DNA of 64,000 nt, taken from assembly GCF_048569485.1 (NCBI RefSeq), contig NC_134354.1:690230698-690294697 (forward strand), given 5' to 3'. The translations under genes and the position numbers were made by a program. Below, piece after piece: positions 32,379 to 43,479 of the stretch. The notes below the pieces were generated by a model that was not told where the DNA came from, did no database searches, and saw only the letters and a program-made list of their open reading frames with translations. Every line of letters begins with the position of its first letter. Positions within the stretch are counted from its first letter, which is position 1. Origin of the DNA: Anomaloglossus baeobatrachus (taxonomy: Eukaryota > Chordata > Amphibia > Anura > Aromobatidae).

Positions 32379-33931
32379 GGAGCCAGGACTCAATGGCCAC
32401 ACAGTCAGGTTGAGGGCCGCAGAATTCAGATTGAAAAATGGCCCTTGAGACAGCAAGTCTGGTCGGTCTGGGAGCGCCCACGGTTGACCCGCCGTGAGGT
32501 GCCACAGATCCGGGTACCACGACCGCCTCGGCCAATCTGGAGCGACGAGGATGGCGCGGCGGCAGTCGGACCTGATCTTGCGCAACACTCTGGGCAGCAT
32601 TGCCAGAGGAGGGAATACATAAGGCAGTTGAAACTGCGACCAATCCTGAACTAAGGCGTCCGCCGCCAGAGCTCTGTGATCCTGAGACCGTGCCATGAAT
32701 GCCGGGACTTTGTTGTTGTGCCGAGACGCCATGAGATCGACGTCCGGCGTTCCCCAGCGGCAACAGATCTCTTGAAACACGTCCGGGTGGAGAGACCATT
32801 CCCCCGCCTCAAGGGGTGCGACTGGGCCCGAAGAAGGGATTGCACCCCTGTTTGCAGCGACCGCTGTTTGTCCAGCGGCAGCTTGATTATCGCTGAGAGA
32901 GTATGAAACTCCATCCCGAGGTACGTCAGTGACTGGGTCGGAGTCAATTTTGACTTTGGAAAATTGATGATCCACCCGAACCTCTGGAGAGTCTCCAGAG
33001 CAACGGTCAGACTGTGTTGACAAGCCACCCGGGAGGGTGCCTTGACTAGGAGATCGTCTAGGTAGGGGATCACCGAGTGGCCCTGAGAGTGTAGCACCGC
33101 TACAACGGATGCCATGACCTTGGTGAAGACTCGTGGGGCTGTCGCCAGGCCGAAAGGCAGTGCCACAAACTGAAGGTGTTTGTCCCCAATGGCGAAACGC
33201 AGGAAGCGTTGATGCTCTGGAGCGATCGGCACATAGAGATAGGCGTCTTTGATGTCGATTGATGCTAGGAAGTCTCCTTGGGACATTGAAGCGATGACAG
33301 ATCGGAGGGATTCCATGCGAAACCGCCTGGTTCTCACATGTCTGTTGAGCAATTTGAGGTCCAAAACGGGACGGAATGAGCCGTCCTTTTTTGGCACCAC
33401 GAACAGGTTGGAGTAAAAACCGCGACCGCGTTCCTGAAGGGGAACGGGGATCACCACTCCTTCTGTCTTCAGAGTGTCCACCGCCTGAAAAAGCGCAACA
33501 GTGCGCTCGGGGGGCGGAGATGTTCTGAAAAAACGAGCCGGAGGACGAGAGCTGAACTCTATCCTGTAACCGTGAGACAGAATGTCTCTCACCCATCGGT
33601 CTTGGACATGTGGCCACCAGGCGTCGCAAAAGCGGGAGAGCCTGCCACCGACCGAGGATGCGGTTTGGGGCGGCCGAAAGTCATGAGGAGGCCGCCTTGG
33701 AGACGGTGCCTCCGGCGGTCTTTGGAGGACGTGACTTAGACCGCCATGCAGAAGAGTTTCTCTGGCTCTTCTGTGGCCTGTTGGACGAGGAGGATTGGGA
33801 TCTGGCTGAGGGCCGAAAGGACCGAAACCTCGCTTGAACTTTCCGTTGCTGAGGTCTGTATGGTTTGGGCTGGGGTAAGGACGAGTCCTTTCCCTTGGAT
33901 TGCTTAATAATTTCATCCAATCGCTCGCCAA
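32376..33931 (-). pseudogene. DIRS copy E, RT-RNase H-methyltransferase part
   Basis: RT motifs are well kept: VPKKDGSFRPVLDLKLLNRH, SIDIKDAYLYVPI, FGLATAPRVFTKVM and IPYLDDLLV. The methyltransferase-like end has DLMASRHNNKVPAF and LPYVFPPLAMLPRVL. The part is broken and shorter than the homologous part of copy B. Confidence 0.85.
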
Positions 33932-35214
33932 ACAGTCGGTCGCCAGAAAACGGCAAACCGGTCAAGAACTTTTTGGAAGCAGAGTCTGCCTTCCATTCGC
34001 GTAGCCACTTGGCCCTGCGGACTGCCACAGAATTGGCGGATGCTACCCCTGTACGGCTAGCCGAGTCCAGGACAGCATTCATGGCGTAGGATGCAAATAC
34101 TGACGCCTGAGAAGTCAAAGATGCTACTTGTGGCACAGCGGTACGGGTGACCGCATTAATCTCAGACAGACAAGCTGAGATAGCCTGGAGTGCCCACACT
34201 GCTGCAAAGGCTGGGGCAAAAGACGCGCCTATGGCTTCATAGATGGATTTCAGTAGGAGCTCTATCTGCCTGTCCGTGGCATCCTTGAGCGATGCACCGT
34301 CAGCCACTGCTACTACTGATCTAGCCGCCAGTCTAGAGACTGGAGGATCCACCTTGGGACATTGAGCCCAACCCTTAACCACGTCAGAGGGGAAGGGGTA
34401 ACGTGTGTCATTAGGGCGTTTAGTAAAGCGCTTGTCCGGGAAAGCCCTGTGCTTCTGGACAGCATCTCTAAAGTTAGTGATCGAAGAAAACACTCCGAGT
34501 ACGTTTAGGAAACCTAAACTGGTGTTTCTCCTGTTGTGAAGCTGAATCCTCTACAAGCGGAGTTGGGGGAGAAAGATCTAGCACCTGGTTGATGGACGCT
34601 ATAAGGTCATTTACTATGGCGTCCCCTTCAGGTGTATCAAGATTGAGAGCAACGTCAGGGTCAGAGTCCTGGGCTGCGACCTCCGCCTCATCCTCTAGAG
34701 AGTCCTCAAGCTGAGACCCCGAACAGCGTGATGAAGTCGGGGAAGATTCTAAGCGAGCCCGCTTAGCTGGTCTGGGACTGCGGTCCGTGCCGGAGTCCTG
34801 CACGTAATAATTAGAGGCCACATCAGGAGCACGCTTCGTCGCAGACCGAGAGGGGCCTGGGGGTGATCCCGCAGTGCCCGGGGCCTGTGTAAGAGCCGGT
34901 CTGGACTGCAAAGCCTCTAGAAACTTAGCAGACCATTTATCCATAGACTGAGTCATGGAATGTGAAAGCGACTCAGAGAGTTTGTCAGCTAAAACAGCAA
35001 ACTCTGTCCCTGCCATCTGGACAGGGGGAGCCGGCGGTTCTACCTGGGCCGAGGGACCCCCCAGTGCCTCAGGCTCCGGCTGAGCGAGTGCCCCAGTGCC
35101 CGAGCATAGCTCACAGTGAGGGTAGGTGGAACCTGCAGGTAGCATAGCCGCACAAGAGGTACAGTTAGCAAAATAACCCTGTGTCTTGGCACCCTTGCTC
35201 CTTGTGAACGACAT
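33681..35214 (-). pseudogene. DIRS copy E, gag part
   Basis: Starts MSFTRSKGAKTQGYFANCTS with the cysteine pair and PHCELC, an acidic middle with PARPAKRAR-like basic patch, the central block KVDPPVSRLAARSVVAVADG, and the basic tail. About one break. Confidence 0.82.
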
Positions 35215-35645
35215 GCTGTTGTTTCCCAGGAGCGTGATCACTGAGGGTATATAGCCACAAGCTAACAGTACAGCCGAACCGGAAAATGTATACAAAAATA
35301 ATGCATATATATATATACAGTTCAGCACCCTAGGGGGACCAGCACCGGGTAACCGGTGTGGCTTACCGACCGCTCCAGCGGTGTGTGGCCACCAGATTCC
35401 CTGCCTCGGGTCTCCCAGAGCTGCAGCCAGAAGTCCTCCACTGGCAGAATATGTTAAAACATGGCTGTCGGCGTTCACAGGGGAGGAGGGAGCCGTGGGC
35501 GTAACTACAAAAGTGCTGGAATCTGGTGCCCCAGAGTGATTAGTGAGGGGGGAGGAGGACAGCTACGTGTGCTCCAGCCCTCACTGTCGGCGTCAGACCG
35601 ACCGTCCCGCCCTTACCCCTGACTGGCAGGCCCGGGGGCGGGAGT

Positions 35646-36651
35646 TTAAAGGGAACCTGTCATCAGAAATTTCGCCCAAAAGCTAAAAGATTCCCCCTCT
35701 GCAGCTCCTGGGCTGCATTCTAGGAAGGTCCCTGTTATTATTGTGCCCCATGTGAGACCAAAATAAAGCCTTTATAAAGTTCTACCTTTTTGTATGCAGC
35801 TTCTGTAAATCCGTCACGGGGGCGGGCTCTCTGCCGTCCGTTATTCTGCCTCCTGGTCCTGTATGCCGCCCCCATCGCTCCTTTCCATATCTGATGCACC
35901 GCCCACTGCTCCAGCCATCCCCGCGCATGCCCAGTGCCAGTCTCACAGGACTGAGCAGTGTGACCGCTGGTGACGTGTGCGCAGGCAAGTGATTATGGAC
36001 GGGACTGTGACTGTTATCAGCAAGTACCCGGCCATAATCTCTTGAGCGCGCAAACCTCTCCAGCGGTCACACTGAGCTCAGTGTAGATGCTAGACTGTAT
36101 GGGCTGCTTCCAGGGATGACGTCCCTTTGTCATGTGATAGGGGCGTGTTCAAAATACTATCACATGACAAAGGGACGTCATCCCTGGAAGCAGCCCATAC
36201 AGTCTAGCATCTACACTGAGCTCAGTGTGACCGCTGGAGAGGTTTGCGCGCTCAAGAGATTATGGCCGGGTACTTGCTGATAACAGTCACAGTCCCGTCC
36301 ATAATCACTTGCCTGCGCACACGTCACCAGCGGTCACACTGCTCAGTCCTGTGAGACTGGCACTGGGCATGCGCGGGGATGGCTGGAGCAGTGGGCGGTG
36401 CATCAGATATGGAAAGGAGCGATGGGGGCGGCATACAGGACCAGGAGGCAGAATAACGGACGGCAGAGAGCCCGCCCCCGTGACGGATTTACAGAAGCTG
36501 CATACAAAAAGGTAGAACTTTATAAAGGCTTTATTTTGGTCTCACATGGGGCACAATAATAACAGGGACCTTCCTAGAATGCAGCCCAGGAGCTGCAGAG
36601 GGGGAATCTTTTAGCTTTTGGGCGAAATTTCTGATGACAGGTTCCCTTTAA
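35646..36651. repeat. Perfect 2 x 495-bp palindrome with TTAA flanks
   Basis: Left arm 35646-36140 and right arm 36157-36651 are exact mirror images in every part I compared, with a 16-bp asymmetric spacer (36141-36156). The outermost TTAA (35646-35649 and 36648-36651) is the likely target duplication, followed by AGGGAACCTGTCATCAGAAA. It lies in the leader of DIRS copy E and has no transposase; the mirror-image 68-residue frames in the arms are a by-product of the symmetry. Likely a young foldback or piggyBac-type MITE. Confidence 0.9.
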
Positions 36652-37727
36652 TGCACTAGGCCGCAAAAGCCGGGGACTAAAGTAAAAACCGCGGCCAGCA
36701 AGCAGGCACGGTCGGCGCGGTAGTCCCGGTCAAAAATCAACACCGCAGTCGCTGCAGCGTCTGAGGCCAAGGTGCTCCATGCACCGTCCCAAAGGGGACA
36801 CAGAGTACCTGTAGATGCAGGGTCCTTCCCTGACGATACTCAGTCTCCTGTCCAGCAGATTCCCCCAGGGGCTGCGGAGGGAGCCCGGTCCCAGTGCCTG
36901 GATGACCGGTTAGGATCCCACTTCACCCAGAGCCCCTAAGGGATGGGGAAGGAAAACGGCATGTGGCTCCTGCCTGTGTACCCGCAATGGGTACCTCAAC
37001 CTTAACAGCACCGCCGACTCAGTGGGGTGAGAAGGGAGCATGCCGGGGGCCCTGTTAGGGGCCCTCTTTTCTTCCATCCGATATAATCAGCAGCTGCTGC
37101 TGACTAAAACGTGGAGCATTGTGTGAATGTGTGCCTCCTTCAACACAAAGCATAAAACTGATGGGCCCGTGATGCACGGGAGGGTGTATAGGCAGAGGGG
37201 AGGGGTTACACTTTTTAAAGTGTAATACTTTGTGTGGCCTCTGGAGGCAGAAGCTATACACCCAATTGTCTGGGTCTCCCAATGGAGCGACAAAGAAATA
37301 CTCACCTTTATCGTTGCTCGTTGACACGTCGTTTGTTTTCAAAATGTCGGTCCTCCTGTTCTCTGGTTGTTCGTTCCCGTGGCAGCACACATCGCTCCAT
37401 GTGACACCCCGGGAACGGCGAACACAGCTTACCTGCGTCCCGCCGGCAATGTGGAAGGAAGGAAGTGGGCGGGATGTTTACGTCCTGCTAATCTCCGCCC
37501 CTCCGCTTCTATGGGGCGGCCGCTGTGTGACGTCGCTGTGACGCCGAACGTCCCTCCCCCTTCAGGAAGAGTATGTTCGCCGCCCACAGCGACGTCGTCC
37601 GGGAGGTAAGTGCCTGTGACGGGGGTTAACGAATTTGTGCGCCACGGGCAACTAATTGCCCGTGACGCACAAACAACGGGGGCGGGTGCGATCGCACGAT
37701 AGATCGTCTCGTGTGACGCCAGCCTTA

Positions 37728-38520
37728 GACTTGCATTTACAAGTTTGATCTGAGACTCCGATCAAGGTTGGATAAGGCATGGTAGCCGGGCTGCACTGCT
37801 GGAGTCATTCAATTCTTCAACAGTAAGGGTTTTTTGTTTTGTTTTTGTTTTTTAATTCACAATGCATTTCAATGCCATTGGTGTCTTTTGTATCAAGTGG
37901 TAAAAAAATATTTTTATTCACTTGATAAAGACGGGGCCACCTTATTTTACTACATTGTTGAGTGCTAATGCTCATTTGCTCATTGTAGGCAGTGTGATTT
38001 GTGGTCCACATGGCCATGCTGGCCTGGTAGCCACTATGCAACCTTATATTTAGAAAATTTTGATGCTCTGTGTGTTCTGACACCTTTATATCCAAACTAA
38101 CATTAACTTGAAATTTGTGCTATAATATCCTCTGTGACATCCAGCCATTGATTACTTTGTCTATCCATTGGCCTTGGGCACCCTCTTTTGGTAAGTAAAT
38201 AGGTGCACAGCAGGGACACCACACAACACAACGCTATGACCCAGCATTGATCAAGTACATTCAATAGTTCATATTTTCATCTTGGTATTGCATAGATTAA
38301 TTTATTACCACAAGTGTCCACTCTGTAGGAGACCCTCCAAATCATAAGCAGTTGGGGGTCTGGAGTTGAGAAGCACTAGTGTAGTCATTACAATGTTACC
38401 CTTATACAATATCTGTACATGTAATCATTTTTTCCTTGCTCCAACACATCAACTGTAAGAACAGACACATCACTTGCTGTCTAATCTATCCCACACTTGT
38501 CACAAGATAATACATGTATG
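37728..38520. other. Gene-free stretch
   Basis: AT-rich sequence with no recognised exon, RNA gene or repeat boundary. A short GTTTTGTTTTTG run sits near 37835-37850. Confidence 0.4.
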
Positions 38521-38957
38521 GCTGGCCTCACACGAGCGTATGGCATCCGATGCGAGAGCAACAGATGCAGTATGCTAATGACCCCCAGCTCAGGCTCTGC
38601 TGCCAGCGTGAGCCGAGTGGCATGCGACTGTGAAGCTGAGGGTGGGCGCTGCGGAGGAGAGGGAGGGGTTAATCCCATCTCCTCCATTGTCAGCCTGTGC
38701 GTATATCGCACTGCACTGGGATAACATCCGAGTGCAGTCCGATGTTTCTCTCACACCCATTCACTTAAATGAATGCGAGGGACACTGCTCTAGCAGAAAT
38801 TCGCAGCATGTTGCGACTTTTCTCGCATCCAGAATCTGGATGCGAGAAAAGCTGACCAACTGCTCTCCCTCATTGACTAACATTGGTCAGAGTACAATGC
38901 GAGATTTTCTCGCATTGCACTCGTCCGTTTTTCATGCTTCTGTGAGTGTGTCCTATG
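38521..38957. repeat. Palindromic element, CTCACACGAGCGTATGG type
   Basis: The left end GGCTGGCCTCACACGAGCGT and the right end region CTCGTCCGTTTTTCATGCTT then CTGTGAGTGTGTCC are imperfect inverses. Inside, CGCATCCAGAATCTGGATGCG is a perfect short palindrome (about 38826-38846). Confidence 0.55.
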
Positions 38958-39007
38958 TATGAGGATGCGTGTTGTTTTCTAAAGTCTTGGATAAGTGCAG
39001 GACACTA

Positions 39008-39546
39008 AAGGTCACTTTACACACAGCGACATCGCTAGCGAACGTACCCGCCCCCGTCGGTTGTGCGTCACGGGCAAATCTCTGCCCGTGGCGCACAACA
39101 TCGCTTACACCCGTCACACATACTTACCTGCCTAGCGACGTTGCTGTGGCTGGCGAACCGCCTCCTTTCTAAGGGGGCGGTTCGTGCGGCGTCACAGTGG
39201 TGTCACTAAGCGGCCGCACAATAGAAGCGGAGGGGCGGAGATGAGCGTCCGTAACATCCCACCCACCTCCTTCCTTTCTCATTGCCGGCGGCCACAGGGG
39301 CGATGATGTTCCTGCGATGTCACACGTAGCGATGTGTGCTGCCGCAGGAACGACGAACAACCTGAGTCCTGCAACAGCAACGATAATCGGGATTAGAGCG
39401 ACCGAACGATATGGTATTTTTGATCGTTAGCGGTCACTCGTATGTGTCACACGCAACGACGTTACTAACAAGGCCGGATGTGCGTCACGAATTCTGTGAC
39501 CCCAACGACATCTCGTTAGCGATGTTGCTGTGTGTAAAGTGGCCTT
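39008..39546. repeat. Palindromic TIR element, CACTTTACACACAGCGAC type
   Basis: The ends AAGGTCACTTTACACACAGC and GCTGTGTGTAAAGTGGCCTT are inverse, flanked by TA. The interior has GCCCGTGGCGCACAACATCG and the like. No transposase. Confidence 0.8.
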
Positions 39547-39620
39547 TAGTGAAGCGGTAATCAATGTCTTGCAGTGTTATATACTAGATCCTTTAAGTGC
39601 CCATACTGGTTGAAGACTTA

Positions 39621-40053
39621 AGCTGGGTTTACACACTGCAACATCTCAAACGACATCGCTGTAACGTCACCGGTTTTGTGACGCAATAGCGATGTTGCAG
39701 TGTGTGAAACCTATCAGCGACCCGGCCCCTGCTGTGAAGTTGTAATCGTTACAAATCGTTCAGGACCATTCCTAGGTCCTTTGTTTCCCGCTGTGCAGCA
39801 TGAAGTTTCAGTGTGTGAAGACTTTGCAGCGACTTTGTTAGCAACTTCCCTTTCAAAAGGCTGCTTATCAACGTCCCCAACAACCAGCTAGGTTGCTCTG
39901 CAGGTCCGGATCGCTGTTGAGTTGTTGGCCAGGTTTGCCTGTTTGACAGCTCACCAGCGACTTAGCAGAGACTTAGGGAGGTCGCTATTACGTCACCAAA
40001 CCGGTGACGTTACAGCAATGTCCTTTGCGATGTTGCAGTGTGTAAACCCAGCT
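39621..40053. repeat. Palindromic TIR element, AGCTGGGTTTACACACTG type
   Basis: The ends AGCTGGGTTTACACACTGCA and TGCAGTGTGTAAACCCAGCT are exact inverses, flanked by TA. The second-level arms include TAACGTCACCGG and CCGGTGACGTTA. It is a close relative in plan of 3660-4494 and 39008-39546. Confidence 0.85.
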
Positions 40054-41172
40054 TAAGAAGGCAGTTTCCTGGTTTAAAGGGAATCTGACAAGATAATCAG
40101 CCAACATAGAGAGGTTCTAAACTTGTGCAGCGCTTGAAAGATTAAGCCAATCTGTGCCTTTTATTTATAAAATCTGATCCTCCATGACCGAAAAATCCAT
40201 GTTTTTAATCGTTATACAAAAGAAAAAAGAAAAAAAGACGACTGATATGCTCTGGGTATGATTTACCTCTACCTCCCCAGCTCTATTCCCGGCCTAGTAA
40301 CATCTTGTTCTACTTCACTGATGGTTCTCGCTGGATACGTCTTGCTGCTTGCCTCCAATAGGTGTAAAATGATGCACAACAGAGCACATTGTAATTCCAT
40401 CTGTATCATTATAGTCAATGGGCCCCATCAGCGTATACACTTGAATCCCATTTTCTTGGGGTTTGGACATACGAGGCTCGTAAGTCCCGACAGAGCCTCT
40501 GACCGTAGGAAATAATGGTATCTGAACCCAGCCTTGCTCTTCAGATTTGTTGCCTATTATCAAGGTATTATTTATTAAATCACAGGGTGGTTGAGTGAGA
40601 GACATAACCTTAATAGTTTTGTAAATACAATCGGTGAGCAGTTCCATACTCCGTGCTCAAAATAATGAGTGAACACTACGATACTTGAGCGGTCTTTACT
40701 TGAGTCGAGCAGGTCAGACGCTCGGACTTGCTCAAACTCAAGTAATGAGTATAATGGAAATGAATGATTGGGCAGTCCAGCTCTTCACCCACATACAGCC
40801 AGCCGTAAAGAGCATTGCCGAGGAAGGGCAGGTGGTTTTTTTTTTGTTTATTTTTGGACACACTGTATCCAAAAACGTTTTAACCCCCAGTGAGAGCCAT
40901 TCAGAGACTGCAAGTGGCTCTCACTGGTGTGCCTGCTCACATCCTTCAGTAAAGTGAGTCTGTGCTTTGTGTTAGTTTCTTTGCGGACGATACATCTGAC
41001 CATCCGCGATACTCGGCCAAGCACTGCAAATACCCTGATGCTCGATCGAGTATGGAGCAGTTGCGAGCACCATTTTGCAATTCACCTTTGAAATCAATAA
41101 AAATAGCACTCATACTTTAGATTTAATAATGGTTTGACAATGCTCAGAGAAAAAAAAAATGTATACCTTATA
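40054..41172. other. Gene-free stretch with diverged small repeats
   Basis: A TTAA-family start (TTTAAAGGGAATCTGACAAG) at about 40074-40093 and a decayed palindromic relative of the AGCGAGCACTAC family at about 40665-41090. The part 40200-40560 is unassigned. No exon recognised. Confidence 0.45.
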
Positions 41173-41480
41173 TCTAGAGATGAGCGGACCCGTTGAAGTT
41201 CAGGTTCAGCCGGACATTAGATAAAGTTCAGTTTGGGACCTGAACAGGACCATAAACCCCAATGGTAGTCACTGATTGGGCAGTTCAGGTCTCCGCCCAC
41301 ATACAGCCAGCTGTAAACCGAGGACTTCTGGGGAGGACGGGATTATTTTTTTTGTGTACACTATAACTGATAACACTGATTTTACACCCAGTGAGAGCTG
41401 ATCAAACATTGCAAGCGGCTCGCACTGGTCTGAGCACTGAGTGTACCCGAGCACAGTGATGCTCGCTTGAGTGATTTGCA
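41173..41480. repeat. Decayed palindromic element, GATGAGCGGACCCG type
   Basis: Begins AGAGATGAGCGGACCCGTTG and ends with GCACAGTGATGCTCGCTTG; the two sides resemble a decayed inverted pair of the family at 26952-27213. Confidence 0.4.
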
Positions 41481-41569
41481 TATGTAAAGCAACTGAACTC
41501 AGACACTTTTTTTTCTTTTTTGAAAAGTCTGAATTCGATGCCCTTATCTGTAATTATATTATAAGCCTA

Positions 41570-41888
41570 AGGCTGCGTGCTCATGATCAACGTTTTGGAT
41601 GCAGCATGTTTTCACTGCGCCATACAGTACAAACAGTGGATGGGCTTTATAGAAATCCCTGCTTGTTCTTCCCACACCGTGAACTGACATGCGGTGTGCC
41701 TTCCCAAGCTGAAGCATGGAAATTTATTGTTGCAGAGATGCGAGTGTTCTCCACAGGGAGATCGGAGAGAGACCGCAGTATCCTGAACCTTGATCGTGGG
41801 CACGGGCAGCTGCGGACTCCTATGGACAGTACTCGCGGCCCCGCAGGAGAGGACATACTGCGTCCAGATCATGGGCACGTACCCTTAT
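41570..41888. repeat. Palindromic element, GCTGCGTGCTCATGATC type
   Basis: The left end AAGGCTGCGTGCTCATGATC and the right end GATCATGGGCACGTACCCTT are imperfect inverses. No coding content. Confidence 0.55.
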
Positions 41889-41972
41889 TCAGGCAACAAG
41901 ACCCTCACTAGCAAATCGTTCACACTCGAGACATTAATGAAGCAATTATAAAAGGTGAATGCTGAAAACATA

Positions 41973-43422
41973 CAACCCCTGACAAAAATGTTGGACTCAC
42001 CTGGCTCTGAGGATGTTCATTCAGTTGTTTAGTTTTGTGCCATGTCTGTGATCTGCTTCTTTTCTTTTTTATAAACAAAAGTAAAGTCATTTCAAATGGC
42101 AACTTTCTAGCTTTAAGAAAAACACTAAAAAAAATAATAATGTGCTAGCCAGTAACAGTTACTTTTCAAGACCAAACAGGGGGAAAAAATTATGGAATCA
42201 CTCAATTATGAGGAAAAAATTATGGAATCATAAAAACAAGCAAAAGAACACTCCAATACATCACTAGTATTTTGTTGCACCACCTCTGGCTTTTAGAACA
42301 CCTTGCAGTCTCTGAGGCATGGACTTAATGAGTGACAAACAGTACTCTTCATCAATCTGGCTCCAACTTTCTCTGATTGCTGTTGCCAGATCAGCTTTGC
42401 AGGTTGGAGCCTTGTCATGGACCATTTTCTTCAACTTCCACCAAAGATTTACAATTGGAATGAGATCCGTACTATTTGCAGACCATGACATTGACCTTTT
42501 GTGTGTTCTTTCATGGAATGTTTTCAGTTTTTGCTCTATGGCAAGATGCATTATCATCTTGATAAATTATTTCATCATCCCCAAACATCCTTTCAATTGA
42601 CGGGATAAGAAAACTTGGGCATTTATTGAAAATGTAATGACAGCCATCTCCCCATTGCCTTTACCTGACATGCAGCCCCATATCATCAATGACTGTGGAA
42701 ACTTACATGTTCTTTTCAGGCTGTCATCTTTTTATTGTTTAGCTTTTCTCTATGTAAATCCCATTTCCGTTAGGCGATTTCTTAGTTCGGTCACAGACAT
42801 TGACTCCAGTTACCTACCATTCATTCCTCATTTGTTTTGTTGTGCATTTCCTGTTTTGGAGACATATTGCTTTAAGTTTCCTGTCTTGACGCTTTGATGT
42901 CTTCCTTGGTCTACCAGTATGTTTGCCTTTAGCAACCTTCCCATGTTGTTTGTATTTGGTCCAGATTTTAGACATAGCTGACTGAACAACCAACATCTTT
43001 TGCAACATTGCGTGATGATTTACACTCTTAAGAGTTTGATAATCCTCTCCTTTGTTTCATTTGACATCTCTCATGTTGGAGCCATGATTCATGTCAGTCC
43101 ACTTGGTGCAACAGCTCTCCAAGGTGAGATCACTCCTTTTTAGATGAAGACTAACGAGCAGATCTTATTTGATGCAGGTGCTAGTTTTGGGGATGGAAAT
43201 TTACAGGGTGATTCAATAATTTTTTCCCGTTTGGTCTTGAAAAGTAACCGTTACTGGGTAGCACATTATGTTTTCATGATTTTTTTTTTTTGTGTTTCTT
43301 AAAGCCAGAAAGTTGCCATTTGAAATTACTTTAGTTTGTGCCATGTCTGTGATCTGCTAAAAGTAAACAACTGAATGAACATCCTCAGAGCCAGGTGAGT
43401 CCATAACTTTTGCCAGAGGTTA
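41973..43422 (-). mobile_element. Tc1-type DNA transposon (inactive)
   Basis: About 1.45 kb flanked by TA (41971-41972 and 43423-43424). The ends begin CAACCCCTGACAAAAATG (left) and TAACCTCTGGCAAAAG (right, inverted), each followed by GGACTCACCTGGCTCTGAGG. The inverted repeats extend about 230 bp, with TACTTTTCAAGACCAAACAG-like inner blocks, the long IR style of vertebrate Tc1 elements. Two transposase remnants lie on the minus strand. Confidence 0.85.
42264..43008 (-). pseudogene. Tc1 transposase remnants (first element)
   Basis: The N-terminal remnant (42814-43008) includes GKHTGRPRKTSKRQDRKLK, the GRPR-type linker between the two helix-turn-helix motifs. The C-terminal remnant (42264-42557) includes IVNLWWKLKKMV and ends LKARGGATKY; the expected NPIENLWW form is altered at the catalytic Glu region (reads PIVNLWW). 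The middle with the first two Asp is not readable in one frame. Multiple frameshifts and lost residues make it non-functional. Confidence 0.82.
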
Positions 43423-43479
43423 TATGAAATTCAGGTTCAGAATATCAAGATAGAGTAAATCTGAGAGGTTATTCATATA

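Larger units (their letters stand above)
30850..37298 (-). mobile_element. DIRS retroelement copy E (with a nested palindrome)
   Basis: A minus-strand DIRS fossil of a subfamily shared with copy G (TGCCTATACACCCTCCCGTG in the ends). In window coordinates: right ITR (30850-31049), internal complementary region (31187-31290), tyrosine recombinase (31357-32378), RT-RNase H-methyltransferase part (32376-33931), gag (33681-35214), leader with a later 1-kb insertion (35650-36647), left ITR (37134-37298). Both ends match the internal complementary region. Broken in gag and RT (about five breaks); the recombinase frame looks open. Confidence 0.9.
30724..37727. repeat. Palindromic TIR element split by DIRS copy E
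   Basis: The left piece (30724-30849) starts GCCGGCGTCACACGGTACGA and the right piece (37299-37727) ends GATCGTCTCGTGTGACGCC then AGCCTTA, the inverse of the start. Copy E lies between them. Confidence 0.65.

Noticed and set aside
35782-36515. Two identical 68-residue proteins on opposite strands
   Set aside because: They are mirror-image translations caused by the perfect palindrome and have no protein features.
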